Assembly: GCA_021791615.1 (NCBI GenBank)
Contig: JAJYWG010000474.1
Location: 1 to 23,778, forward strand
Origin: Actinomycetes bacterium
Lineage (GTDB): Bacteria; Actinomycetota; Acidimicrobiia; Acidimicrobiales; RAAP-2
Direction: 5' to 3'
DNA: 23,778 nucleotides
The notes beneath the pieces are model-generated. The model was not told the DNA's origin. It did no database searches and saw nothing but the letters and a program-made list of their open reading frames with translations. Positions 1-6,198 of this stretch are shown here, piece by piece. A program made the position numbers and the translations under genes. Numbering within the stretch: the stretch's first letter is position 1; the number at the start of each line of letters is the position of its first letter.

Positions 1-268
1 GGTGGCCTGATGCCTCTGGCATCTGTCCGTGACAGTGGCACGGCTGGAATACCAGCCGCCCGAGAGGCCCGGAGACGGGCCTCAAGGTCAGTGAGATATT
101 CGCTGATAGTTCGGGGAACGGCACACGTGGCTCTTGAACGGCACGAGTGATCAATGCATGGACCGGGTGGTGACGTCGTACCTCGTCGATCACACGGTGC
201 CCGCCTCGGGCACGACCTGCCACTGAGGTCCGACGTGAGCTGGGGAACAACGCCGGGACGCGCTCACG
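1..268. other. Gene-free, hairpin-rich region at left edge
   Basis: I find no convincing coding sequence here. The longest open frames on either strand (about 50 codons) lack a good start and have third-position GC far below that of the neighbouring genes. What is visible is a series of short perfect inverted repeats: 9-14/18-23, 23-27/31-35, 41-47/52-58 (7 bp, AATA loop), 64-71/76-83 (8 bp, GAGA loop of GNRA type), 109-112/116-119, 197-203/207-213 (7 bp, 3-nt loop), 214-218/226-230 and 232-240/262-270. A 9-nt direct repeat, GAACGGCAC, occurs at 116 and 136. This could be a structured RNA, a palindromic repeat cluster or the end of a mobile element. I could not match it to RNase P RNA, tmRNA, SRP RNA or a riboswitch I know. 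It may continue beyond the left edge. Confidence 0.45.
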
Positions 269-270
269 TC
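232..270 (-). terminator. Stem-loop at the hydrolase stop codon
   Basis: A perfect 9-bp inverted repeat (GACGTGAGC at 232-240, GCTCACGTC at 262-270) with a 21-nt loop overlaps the TGA stop of the hydrolase gene, read on the minus strand. It may help end transcription, but the loop is long and no T-run follows, so it is not a canonical intrinsic terminator. It could equally be the last element of the hairpin cluster to its left. Confidence 0.25.
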
Positions 271-1444
271 AGGCGAGATCCTTGGTGGACGTGCGAGAGA
301 GGTCCACGAGATCCTCGACGACAGCATCGAGCAGGTTGAGGATCATCGAGACATGACCCTGCCCGGCTACCGGTCGCAGGTGGGGCCGCTGCAGTTGATC
401 GGCCAGCCAGGTGGCATGGGGGACCGGGACCCACAGATCATCGCTCCCGTGCCAGACGGCCACCGGCACGCTCACCGCCGAGAGATCGAAACCCCACTCA
501 CTGCCGAGCGCCACGAGATCGTCGCACCACCCGCCGACCCCGGCTCCGACCCCCCTGGCGAGCGCGTGCCCCAAAGGCACGGAAGCCGAGCTGGTTACCG
601 CGACGACATCGGCTGCGGCCAGTGGGGAGCCGAACACCGACGCCAGGTCGCTCACCAACTCCACTTCGGGGAGGACCTCGGCATCACCGCGGCTCTCCCC
701 GTCCAGCCATCCGGGCTGGCAGCGCAATTGGGAAGATCTGTTCCGCACCTCCTGCTGTGCGCCGGCCATCCCCTGCACGGCAGCGGCGATGGCACTGCCG
801 AATCCGGACTCCGCCTGCTCCCAGACGCCGGCCGCAACGGGCGTCGGCGAACCGAGGGTCGCCACCGCGAGGCAGCGGTCGGCCAGCAGCGACGCACAGG
901 CCAGGGCATGCGGCCCTCCGGCCGACCATCCGAGCGAGAGAAACGACTGGTGGCCGAGCGCATCGAGGACCGCTTCGGCGTCGTGGGCCGCAGCAGCGAC
1001 GTCGCGTCCCTCCATTCGATCGGACGCGCCGTACCCCGGCCGCGACCACTGCACCCAGCGCAACCCGTGCCGGGCTGCCGCCTCGGCTGCCGCCGGCCAC
1101 GGAGCGGCGGCGAACGGAATCCCATGGTGGAACACCAGCGGCGTCCCCCATTCCGGTCCGCTCACTTGGACTTCCAGGGTCCTGTTCCCGGCAACCGGCA
1201 CCTCCACAAGTGCATCGGCCGCCGACCGTCCTTGGGAGCGCACTTCGGGCGGGACGATCTCGTTGAACGACGGCAGCCCATCGGTGCGAGCGTCCTTCTC
1301 GGGATCGGGATCGGGTTCGTCGGGGCTCCTGTAAGCGGGCTGGGGAGGCGGTGGAGCGCCCAAGCCGGACGGATGGAGCTCAGGGGGGTACCAGCGTCCG
1401 TCCGACGCGACCCACCATCCCGGACCTTGAGGGGTCTCGCTCAT
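269..1444 (-). CDS. Alpha/beta-fold hydrolase with N-terminal GWW...DGRWYPPE motif
   Basis: This is a 391-residue protein. Residues about 8-24 carry the Trp-rich motif GPGWWVASDGRWYPPE, which resembles the short actinobacterial DUF2510-type motif and recurs, as I recall, at the N-termini of many Acidimicrobiia proteins. A Pro-rich linker follows (about 25-60), then an alpha/beta hydrolase core. The nucleophile elbow is GWSAGG with Ser174; the acid is probably Asp336 or Asp337 in GSDDLWVP; the general base is His365 in GQGHVS; FHHGIP (105-110) fits the oxyanion-hole HG motif. No signal peptide or membrane helix is seen, so it is probably cytosolic. A purine-rich ribosome site (GGGAGGGG) precedes the ATG. 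The substrate is unknown; esterase, lactonase or C-C hydrolase are possible. It lies downstream of the lpdA-like gene with a 39-nt gap, so the two may be co-transcribed. Confidence 0.85.
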   Translation of the reverse strand: MSETPQGPGWWVASDGRWYPPELHPSGLGAPPPPQPAYRSPDEPDPDPEKDARTDGLPSFNEIVPPEVRSQGRSAADALVEVPVAGNRTLEVQVSGPEWGTPLVFHHGIPFAAAPWPAAAEAAARHGLRWVQWSRPGYGASDRMEGRDVAAAAHDAEAVLDALGHQSFLSLGWSAGGPHALACASLLADRCLAVATLGSPTPVAAGVWEQAESGFGSAIAAAVQGMAGAQQEVRNRSSQLRCQPGWLDGESRGDAEVLPEVELVSDLASVFGSPLAAADVVAVTSSASVPLGHALARGVGAGVGGWCDDLVALGSEWGFDLSAVSVPVAVWHGSDDLWVPVPHATWLADQLQRPHLRPVAGQGHVSMILNLLDAVVEDLVDLSRTSTKDLA

Positions 1445-1483
1445 CGTACCCTCCCCTCCCCCGTAACCGAGATCAGCGTACGA

Positions 1484-2839
1484 CTATTCGGCCGCTTCGG
1501 CCAGCGCTTCGGCCAGGGTCGGATGTACCAGCATGCTCTCGGCGATGTCCGACACCTTGAGCCCGGCCGTGACGGCCACTGCAAGGACCGAGATCAGCTC
1601 GGCCGCGTTCTGGCCGACGATCGATCCACCCAACACCACCCCGGTCGCCGGATCGGAGATGATCTTCACGAATCCGCGCGGATCGTCGTTGATGAGCGCC
1701 TTGGCGCTCGCTGCGAAGGGGACCTTGGTCACGCGGATCTTGCGCCCCTCGGCGAACGCGTCAGCCTCGGCCAGGCCCACGTCGGCGATCTCTGGCTCGG
1801 TGAAGATGGCAGACGCCGCCTTGTCGTAGTTCAGATGCCGGTGAGCGGCGGTATGGTTGCCCATCACGTGCTCGGCGATCTTGCGACCCTGCATGGAGGC
1901 GACCGAAGACAGGGGGAGCTTGCCCGACACGTCTCCGGCTGCGTAGATGCTGGCAACGTTGGTCTGGCAGTGCCGGTTGACCGGGATGTACCCCGAACTG
2001 TCGACGGCAACTCCCACTCGTTCCAGGCCGAGCTGCTCGGAGTTCGGCAGCGAGCCCACCGCCAACAGGAGGTGGCTCCCAGCCACCGCCCGTCCGTCGT
2101 CGCAACGCACGAGCACATCTTGGGCCCCGCGGTCCACGGCAATCGCCCTGGCACCTTTCAGAAGGTGCACGCCGCGACGGAGAAAATCCTCCTCCAGCAC
2201 TGCTGCAACTTCGGGATCTTTGCGGGGCAGGACCTGCTGTCGGCTGACGATGAGCGTGACCTGGCAGCCGAGCGAAGTGAACATGTGGACGAATTCCACC
2301 CCGGTCACGCCGGAGCCGACCACCACCAAGTGCTCGGGAAGCTCCTGTGGCGGGTACGCGTCCCGGGTCGTAAGGACTCTCTCGCCATCGGGTTGAGCCC
2401 ACTCCGGCACGCGTGGGCGGCTCCCAGTGGCCACCAGGACGGCATCGGCATGCAGCCGGCGCACACCTCCCGGCGTCTCCGCCACCACTACTCCCGGCTC
2501 CTCCAGTCGACCGGTGCCGGCAACGAGCTCTACTCCCTGGCTTTCCAAGATCGTCACGAGGTTGTGCTCGAGGCGCGCGGTGACGGCATCGATCCGATCC
2601 CGCAGCCCAGGCAGGTCGAGCTGCGCATGGATTGGCTCTAACCCCATTCCCGACGAACGCTCGAGGAACGCTATTGCCCCGCCGGTCGCTATCATCGCTT
2701 TGGACGGGATGCAGTCCCAGAGATTGGCTGCGCCTCCGACGATGTCCCGCTCGATCAGCGTGACTTCGGCACCGGCCCGGGCAGCGTGCGTTGCCGCCTG
2801 GGAGCCAGCCGGTCCGCCGCCGATGATCACGAAATGCAT
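1484..2839 (-). CDS. lpdA: LpdA-like NAD(P)H:quinone-reductase-type flavoprotein
   Basis: The protein has 451 residues and belongs to the pyridine nucleotide-disulfide oxidoreductase family. It shows an N-terminal FAD site IIGGGPAGSQAA, the segment GGAANLWDCIPSK (35-47), an NAD(P) site VVGSGVTGVEF, a second FAD motif IYAAGDVSG and a C-terminal dimerisation domain ending HPTLAE (His439, Glu444). In classical lipoamide dehydrogenases the GGTCxxxxC segment forms a redox disulfide. Here the first Cys is Ala38 and only Cys43 remains, so a CxxxxC disulfide cannot form. Mycobacterial LpdA (Rv3303c) has the same arrangement and acts as an NAD(P)H quinone reductase, which I infer here, although that protein lacks the HP...E dyad kept here. 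I chose the ATG at 2839 because the flavin-binding strand begins there; the longer frame upstream is Arg-rich and has no homology. Confidence 0.8.
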   Translation of the reverse strand: MHFVIIGGGPAGSQAATHAARAGAEVTLIERDIVGGAANLWDCIPSKAMIATGGAIAFLERSSGMGLEPIHAQLDLPGLRDRIDAVTARLEHNLVTILESQGVELVAGTGRLEEPGVVVAETPGGVRRLHADAVLVATGSRPRVPEWAQPDGERVLTTRDAYPPQELPEHLVVVGSGVTGVEFVHMFTSLGCQVTLIVSRQQVLPRKDPEVAAVLEEDFLRRGVHLLKGARAIAVDRGAQDVLVRCDDGRAVAGSHLLLAVGSLPNSEQLGLERVGVAVDSSGYIPVNRHCQTNVASIYAAGDVSGKLPLSSVASMQGRKIAEHVMGNHTAAHRHLNYDKAASAIFTEPEIADVGLAEADAFAEGRKIRVTKVPFAASAKALINDDPRGFVKIISDPATGVVLGGSIVGQNAAELISVLAVAVTAGLKVSDIAESMLVHPTLAEALAEAAE

Positions 2840-2883
2840 GGTTTTTCTTTCTCGCGGTCCGCTCGACGCTCCGCGCGCGCAGC

Positions 2884-3333
2884 TCAGCCGAGCTCGAAGC
2901 GGTAGACGTTGGTCGTCCGGATGGCGAAGCCAAGCCGGGCATACAGGCGGTTCGCTTCGAGACGATCGGGCCGAGAGGTCAAGTCGACCGTCCTCGCGCC
3001 GGCCTTCTCCGCCATGGCCAGTGCCGCGCGTACGAGAGCCGATCCCACTCCCCTGCCACGGGCGAGCTCGCTCACCACCACGTCCTCGATCCACACGCGC
3101 AGGCCGCTTGGAATGCGGAAGACGACCAGCGTCAACGAGCCCACGATGGTCCCGCTGGCATCCCGAGCAACAAGCAAGCGGGTCGCCGGTGTGCTCACCA
3201 GCTCTTCCAAATGAGCAGTTGTGACTGCCGGGGCTGACGAGGAGAGCTGGGGCAGGAGCTGCCTCATCGCGGTCAGCACCTCGTCGTCGAGCACATGGAC
3301 CTCCTCGACGCCCACCGTGTCCCCGTCAATCAC
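2884..3333 (-). CDS. GNAT-family N-acetyltransferase
   Basis: This 149-residue protein is a single-domain GNAT acetyltransferase. The acetyl-CoA-binding motif A is VVVSELARGRGVGSALV (Arg/Gln-x-x-Gly-x-Gly type), followed by the motif B region EANRLYARLGF. It would transfer acetyl from acetyl-CoA to an amine; the substrate cannot be read from the sequence. The start is GTG at 3333: AGGAGAG sits 8 nt upstream, and the start lies 8 nt inside the end of the NUDIX gene, indicating translational coupling. The gap to the lpdA-like gene is 44 nt. Pairing of a NUDIX hydrolase and an acetyltransferase suggests a small detoxification or metabolite-repair unit, which is inference. Confidence 0.8.
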   Translation of the reverse strand: MIDGDTVGVEEVHVLDDEVLTAMRQLLPQLSSSAPAVTTAHLEELVSTPATRLLVARDASGTIVGSLTLVVFRIPSGLRVWIEDVVVSELARGRGVGSALVRAALAMAEKAGARTVDLTSRPDRLEANRLYARLGFAIRTTNVYRFELG

Positions 3334-4072
3334 CGCGATCGCTCTCCTGACCGCTCTCCTGGTCGCTCTCCTGGTCGCTGTCCTGGCCTCCACCTCTCCA
3401 CATCGGCTGGCGGACCCGGTCGTAGAGCACGTCACGGTGCTCACCGGCAATGGCCGCGAAGACGTGCTCACCCCATCGTTCGACGCCGACGAGCGGCGTC
3501 GGCAACGCGTTTTGAGAGAACCACCCGACATCGCGGCATTCGAGCGGATGGGGGTGCAGCGTGCCGCCGGTCGCCCGGCAGTAGAAGACGAGCGAGTAGA
3601 GCGGCACCCTGGTGAACCCCAAGCGCAAACCGTCGAGGACGGCGATGAGGCGGACAGGCTCCACATCGATCCCGGTCTCCTCTCGGACCTCCTTCACCAC
3701 GACTTCGGCGGCCGAGTACCCGACGTCACACCAGCCGGTGGGGTACAGCCACACCCCCGAATCGGCTCGCTGGATCAGCAGTAGCTCGCCACGATCGTTC
3801 CCGACCGCCGCCCCCACCGCCACCTTCGGGGTGACGTACCCTGGGATGCCGCGGCCCACGTCGTCGAGCCACTCCTGGACCAGACCATCGGCGTCGTCGA
3901 GGGCCTCTTCGGTCCCGTCAGCGGCTGCGCGAATGTCGGCGGCGACGTGGAGGATCTCCTCGAAGCGCTCCTTCTCGTAGAGGCTCTCGGTGAACCCGAG
4001 CCCGGTCCGAGCGATGGCCGCCAGGCTCTCGCTCCATCTCAGGAGCGTCCGAGTCGGGACAGCCGGGTCCAT
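3326..4072 (-). CDS. NUDIX hydrolase with N-terminal Nudix_N-type domain
   Basis: The protein has 248 residues. Residues about 8-60 (LLRWSESLAAIARTGLGFTE and onward) match the helical N-terminal extension seen in one NUDIX subfamily. The NUDIX fold follows, starting near VAVGAAVGNDRGELLLIQR. The Nudix box reads GWCDVGYSAAEVVVKEVREE then TGI. The catalytic REE-type core is present (KEVREETG), but the usual first Glu of Gx5E is Tyr and the Arg of RE is Lys. Such enzymes hydrolyse nucleoside diphosphates linked to another moiety, often in house-cleaning; the substrate here is unknown. The C-terminal tail is a DQES repeat. I chose ATG 4072 because homology begins there; an upstream in-frame ATG at 4171 adds 33 unremarkable residues. 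It overlaps the GNAT gene by 8 nt. Confidence 0.8.
   Translation of the reverse strand: MDPAVPTRTLLRWSESLAAIARTGLGFTESLYEKERFEEILHVAADIRAAADGTEEALDDADGLVQEWLDDVGRGIPGYVTPKVAVGAAVGNDRGELLLIQRADSGVWLYPTGWCDVGYSAAEVVVKEVREETGIDVEPVRLIAVLDGLRLGFTRVPLYSLVFYCRATGGTLHPHPLECRDVGWFSQNALPTPLVGVERWGEHVFAAIAGEHRDVLYDRVRQPMWRGGGQDSDQESDQESGQESDRGD
3341..3388 (-). repeat. Four tandem 12-bp units, each with a Shine-Dalgarno-like core
   Basis: Read on the minus strand, four 12-bp units (3377-3388, 3365-3376, 3353-3364, 3341-3352) follow GRYCAGGASAGC, so each contains AGGAGAG or AGGACAG. They encode the DQES-type acidic tail of the NUDIX protein. The last copy supplies the ribosome-binding site of the downstream GNAT gene (AGGAGAG at 3342-3348, 8 nt from the GTG). 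Confidence 0.85.
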
Positions 4073-4281
4073 CAGAACGCCCCGGAGGGACTGGCAGCAC
4101 CAGCCGTCGGCGAAGTCACTTCCCGACGCTACCGCGCCTTCGACCCATCGCGAGCCCCGATGCGTGCCCACCGGGCGTCCGGCCCCGCTAACCGCCGACC
4201 ACCACCTTGCCGCACAACCGGCCGTCTCCCGGCCTCTGCCTCCCGCCTGGGCACGCGCCGCACGATGGAGCAGAATGTAAC

Positions 4282-4482
4282 GTGCCCGTCAACGAGGATT
4301 GCCGTCACTACATCATGCAGACCACGCCAAGGCGCGAGAAGCTCGAGCGCTGCCGAGTCGGCGCCAACGAGCCGCTGCCGTTTGCGTGTCCCGACGGCTG
4401 CGTGTTCTATGAGCCTCGCACCGTCTCGTCGGCCGGGTGGCACGTCGTCCGGGACGACGAGCCTCCGCCCTCTCCCCGTTGA
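4282..4482 (+). CDS. Small conserved-looking four-cysteine protein
   Basis: This is a 66-residue hypothetical protein starting at GTG 4282 (GGAG lies 11 nt upstream). It has four cysteines: Cys7 in DCRHY, Cys24 in ERCRVG, and Cys36 and Cys40 in FACPDGC. The spacing and the CPxGC motif suggest a zinc or iron-sulfur site. I recall short actinobacterial proteins with CRHY...CPDGCxFxEPR, but I cannot name a family. The codons keep the high third-position GC of real genes here. A longer frame opens at ATG 4207, but its first 25 residues look non-coding. Its 3' end overlaps the 5' end of the following acetyltransferase, so the two are probably co-expressed. It is divergent from the NUDIX gene across about 209 nt with no clear promoter match. 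Confidence 0.65.
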   Translation: MPVNEDCRHYIMQTTPRREKLERCRVGANEPLPFACPDGCVFYEPRTVSSAGWHVVRDDEPPPSPR

Positions 4483-5045
4483 CGACCGACCGTTGGGAGG
4501 ATCCGGACGGCGTCCCGACGCTCGATGCCGGACCGGTGCGATTGCGGCAGTTCGCGCTCGATGACGTACCGGGGATCGTCGATGCGAGCACGGACCCTCT
4601 CATTCCCCTCATCTCCTCCATCCCCTCGAATTCCTCGGAGGCTGAAGCGGTCGAGTTCGTCGACCGCCAGCGCCGGTGCCGAAGCGACGGATTTGGCTAC
4701 TCGTTCGCCGTCGCCGAGACTGCAAACGATCGTCTCGTCGGAGGACTCGGTCTGTGGCTCCGAGACATGGACCAAGGGCGCGTCTCGGCCGGGTACTGGA
4801 TGCTTCCGCGGGCTCGACGTCAGGGGTGTGCCTCACATGCATTGCGCGCCGCGAGCCGATGGGCGCTCACCGTCCTTGGCGTGCCGCGCCTCGAGCTCTA
4901 TGCCGAGCCGTGGAACGAGGCTTCGATCCGGACGGCGGAGAGTGCCGGATTCGTCCGTGAAGGGTTGCTGCGAAGCTGGCAGGAGGTGGCGGGAAAGCGC
5001 CGCGACATGTACATGTACTCCTTGCTCAATTCGGATCTGCCTTGA
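4437..5045 (+). CDS. RimJ/RimL-like GNAT N-acetyltransferase
   Basis: This protein of up to 202 residues has the layout of RimJ/RimL-type acetyltransferases: an N-terminal strand VRLRQFALDDVPGI, a central GGLGLWLRD strand, the acetyl-CoA loop ARRQGCASHAL, and the C-terminal NEASIRTAESAGFVREG followed by MYMYSLL. Family members acetylate N-terminal residues of ribosomal proteins or small amines and antibiotics; the substrate here is unknown. The start is uncertain: GTG 4437 lies inside the preceding gene, and TTG 4479 overlaps the preceding stop as TTGA. Homology begins only around residue 34. It converges with the NIL-domain gene, leaving 35 nt in which I see no terminator. Confidence 0.75.
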   Translation: MARRPGRRASALSPLTTDRWEDPDGVPTLDAGPVRLRQFALDDVPGIVDASTDPLIPLISSIPSNSSEAEAVEFVDRQRRCRSDGFGYSFAVAETANDRLVGGLGLWLRDMDQGRVSAGYWMLPRARRQGCASHALRAASRWALTVLGVPRLELYAEPWNEASIRTAESAGFVREGLLRSWQEVAGKRRDMYMYSLLNSDLP

Positions 5046-5080
5046 CCGTCGAGCTCTCCGGCCTCCGCAACGCGAGTCCT

Positions 5081-5320
5081 TCAGCTCTCCAGCACGTCCC
5101 CGAGGAGGTCGACTCGGATCCCCTGCTCGGAGAGCCAGGTCACGGCGCTGTCCACCGATGCCGCTGATCCGTCGAGCTCGCAGATGATCCACCCCTGGCG
5201 GTCGTCGACGTTCGCGCGCCGGATGTTCGGCTCCACATCGAAACGACGGACCAGTCGGGCCAGCACCGGCTCCTGCACCAGCGATTCGGGGAACGTGAGC
5301 TTCACCCGTACCCTGGTCAC
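5081..5320 (-). CDS. NIL-domain small protein
   Basis: The protein has 79 residues and consists almost entirely of one NIL-type domain: VRVKLTFPESLVQEPVL opens the first strand and helix, then NIRRANVDDRQGWIICELDG, then a final helix and strand. NIL is the ferredoxin-like C-terminal domain of methionine ABC-transporter ATPases (substrate sensing), and also occurs in stand-alone proteins and iron-sulfur proteins linked to sulfur assimilation. No iron-sulfur cysteines are present here. The GTG start at 5320 overlaps the larE stop in a GTGA, so it is translationally coupled to larE and is the last gene of the hemQ-larE-NIL unit. A role in binding a sulfur metabolite is inference from the family and context. 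Confidence 0.75.
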   Translation of the reverse strand: MTRVRVKLTFPESLVQEPVLARLVRRFDVEPNIRRANVDDRQGWIICELDGSAASVDSAVTWLSEQGIRVDLLGDVLES

Positions 5321-6198
5321 CGAGGCCGTCCTTTGTTCGTGCTCTCGGGTCCGCTCGATCCTTCCGGTTCGAGCAGCCGGTTCATGCTGCCGGATCGAAA
5401 CCCCTCGAGGTCGAGCGCGACGAAGGCGTACCCCGCCGAGCGCACGGCCTCGACCACTTCGGACCGGCGCTCGAAGAGCTCAGCCATATCCTCGTCGGGA
5501 ACTTCGACACGCGCCGACGATCCATGATGCCGGACGCGTACCTCGGAGAAGCCCAGTCCATGCAGTGCCGATTCGGCTCGAGCCACGCTGCCCAACGTTG
5601 CAACGGTGACCGGCGTGCCATAGGGAACTCGCGATGCGAGGCACGCGGCCGCAGGCTTGTTCCAAGTCCTCAGCCCCCTCAGGCGAGACCATGCCCGGAC
5701 GTCCGACTTGGAAAATCCAGCCTCTACCAGCGGGAACCGTGCATCGCGAGCCTCCGCTACCTGCTGGCCTGGGCGGTGATCACCGAGATCGTCGACGTTC
5801 ACGCCGAGCACGACGGTGGCTCCTTCGGCCACGGCCAACGGCTCGAGGACATCCATCAGCGCCTCCTTGCAGCGAGCACACCGATTGACGCCGTTGGCCA
5901 CGTACGCGGGATCGTCCATCTCGGCGGTGAGGAGGGCTTTCCAGCGCAGTCCCCATGCAGCCGCCAACGCCTTGCAATCACGGTGTTCGACCTCAGGCAG
6001 GGAGGGGGAGACTGCGGTCGCGCACAGCACCCGCTCAGGACCCAGCACTGACGTGGCCACATGTGCCAGAAAGGCTGAATCGGCACCGCCGCTGAATGCC
6101 ACCACGACGCGCTCGAGCTCGAGCAAGATTCCTTCCAGTCGGGCCATCCTGTCTTCATCGGCCGCCGTCGTGCCGGCCAGCCCGACGACCGCGCTCAC
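5317..6198 (-). CDS. larE: LarE-type ATP-dependent sulfur transferase
   Basis: This 293-residue protein belongs to the PP-loop ATP pyrophosphatase family of LarE. The PP-loop is SGGADS (36-41). A CARC motif lies at 107-110. Cys186 sits in KPAAACLASRVPYG, the position of the sacrificial cysteine in the characterised enzyme. LarE AMPylates pyridinium-3,5-biscarboxylic acid mononucleotide and inserts sulfur during synthesis of the nickel-pincer cofactor of lactate racemase. No larA, larB or larC is in this window, so the actual substrate is unproven; related enzymes may thiolate other molecules. GTG 6198 overlaps the hemQ stop in a GTGA and the larE stop overlaps the NIL gene in the same way, so all three genes form one operon. 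Confidence 0.85.
   Translation of the reverse strand: MSAVVGLAGTTAADEDRMARLEGILLELERVVVAFSGGADSAFLAHVATSVLGPERVLCATAVSPSLPEVEHRDCKALAAAWGLRWKALLTAEMDDPAYVANGVNRCARCKEALMDVLEPLAVAEGATVVLGVNVDDLGDHRPGQQVAEARDARFPLVEAGFSKSDVRAWSRLRGLRTWNKPAAACLASRVPYGTPVTVATLGSVARAESALHGLGFSEVRVRHHGSSARVEVPDEDMAELFERRSEVVEAVRSAGYAFVALDLEGFRSGSMNRLLEPEGSSGPESTNKGRPR

Noticed and set aside
41..58. Possible TPP riboswitch fragment (CTGGAATACCAG resembles part of the TPP element)
   Set aside because: The CTGAGA and ACCTGA-type conserved segments are absent and no thiamine gene follows.
214..240. GCCACTG resembling a cobalamin riboswitch segment
   Set aside because: The B12 box and other conserved blocks are missing.
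353..2641. Very long plus-strand open frame opposite the hydrolase and lpdA genes
   Set aside because: It is Arg/His/Gly-rich without any domain, spans two real minus-strand genes and the gap between them, and is typical of antisense frames in high-GC DNA.
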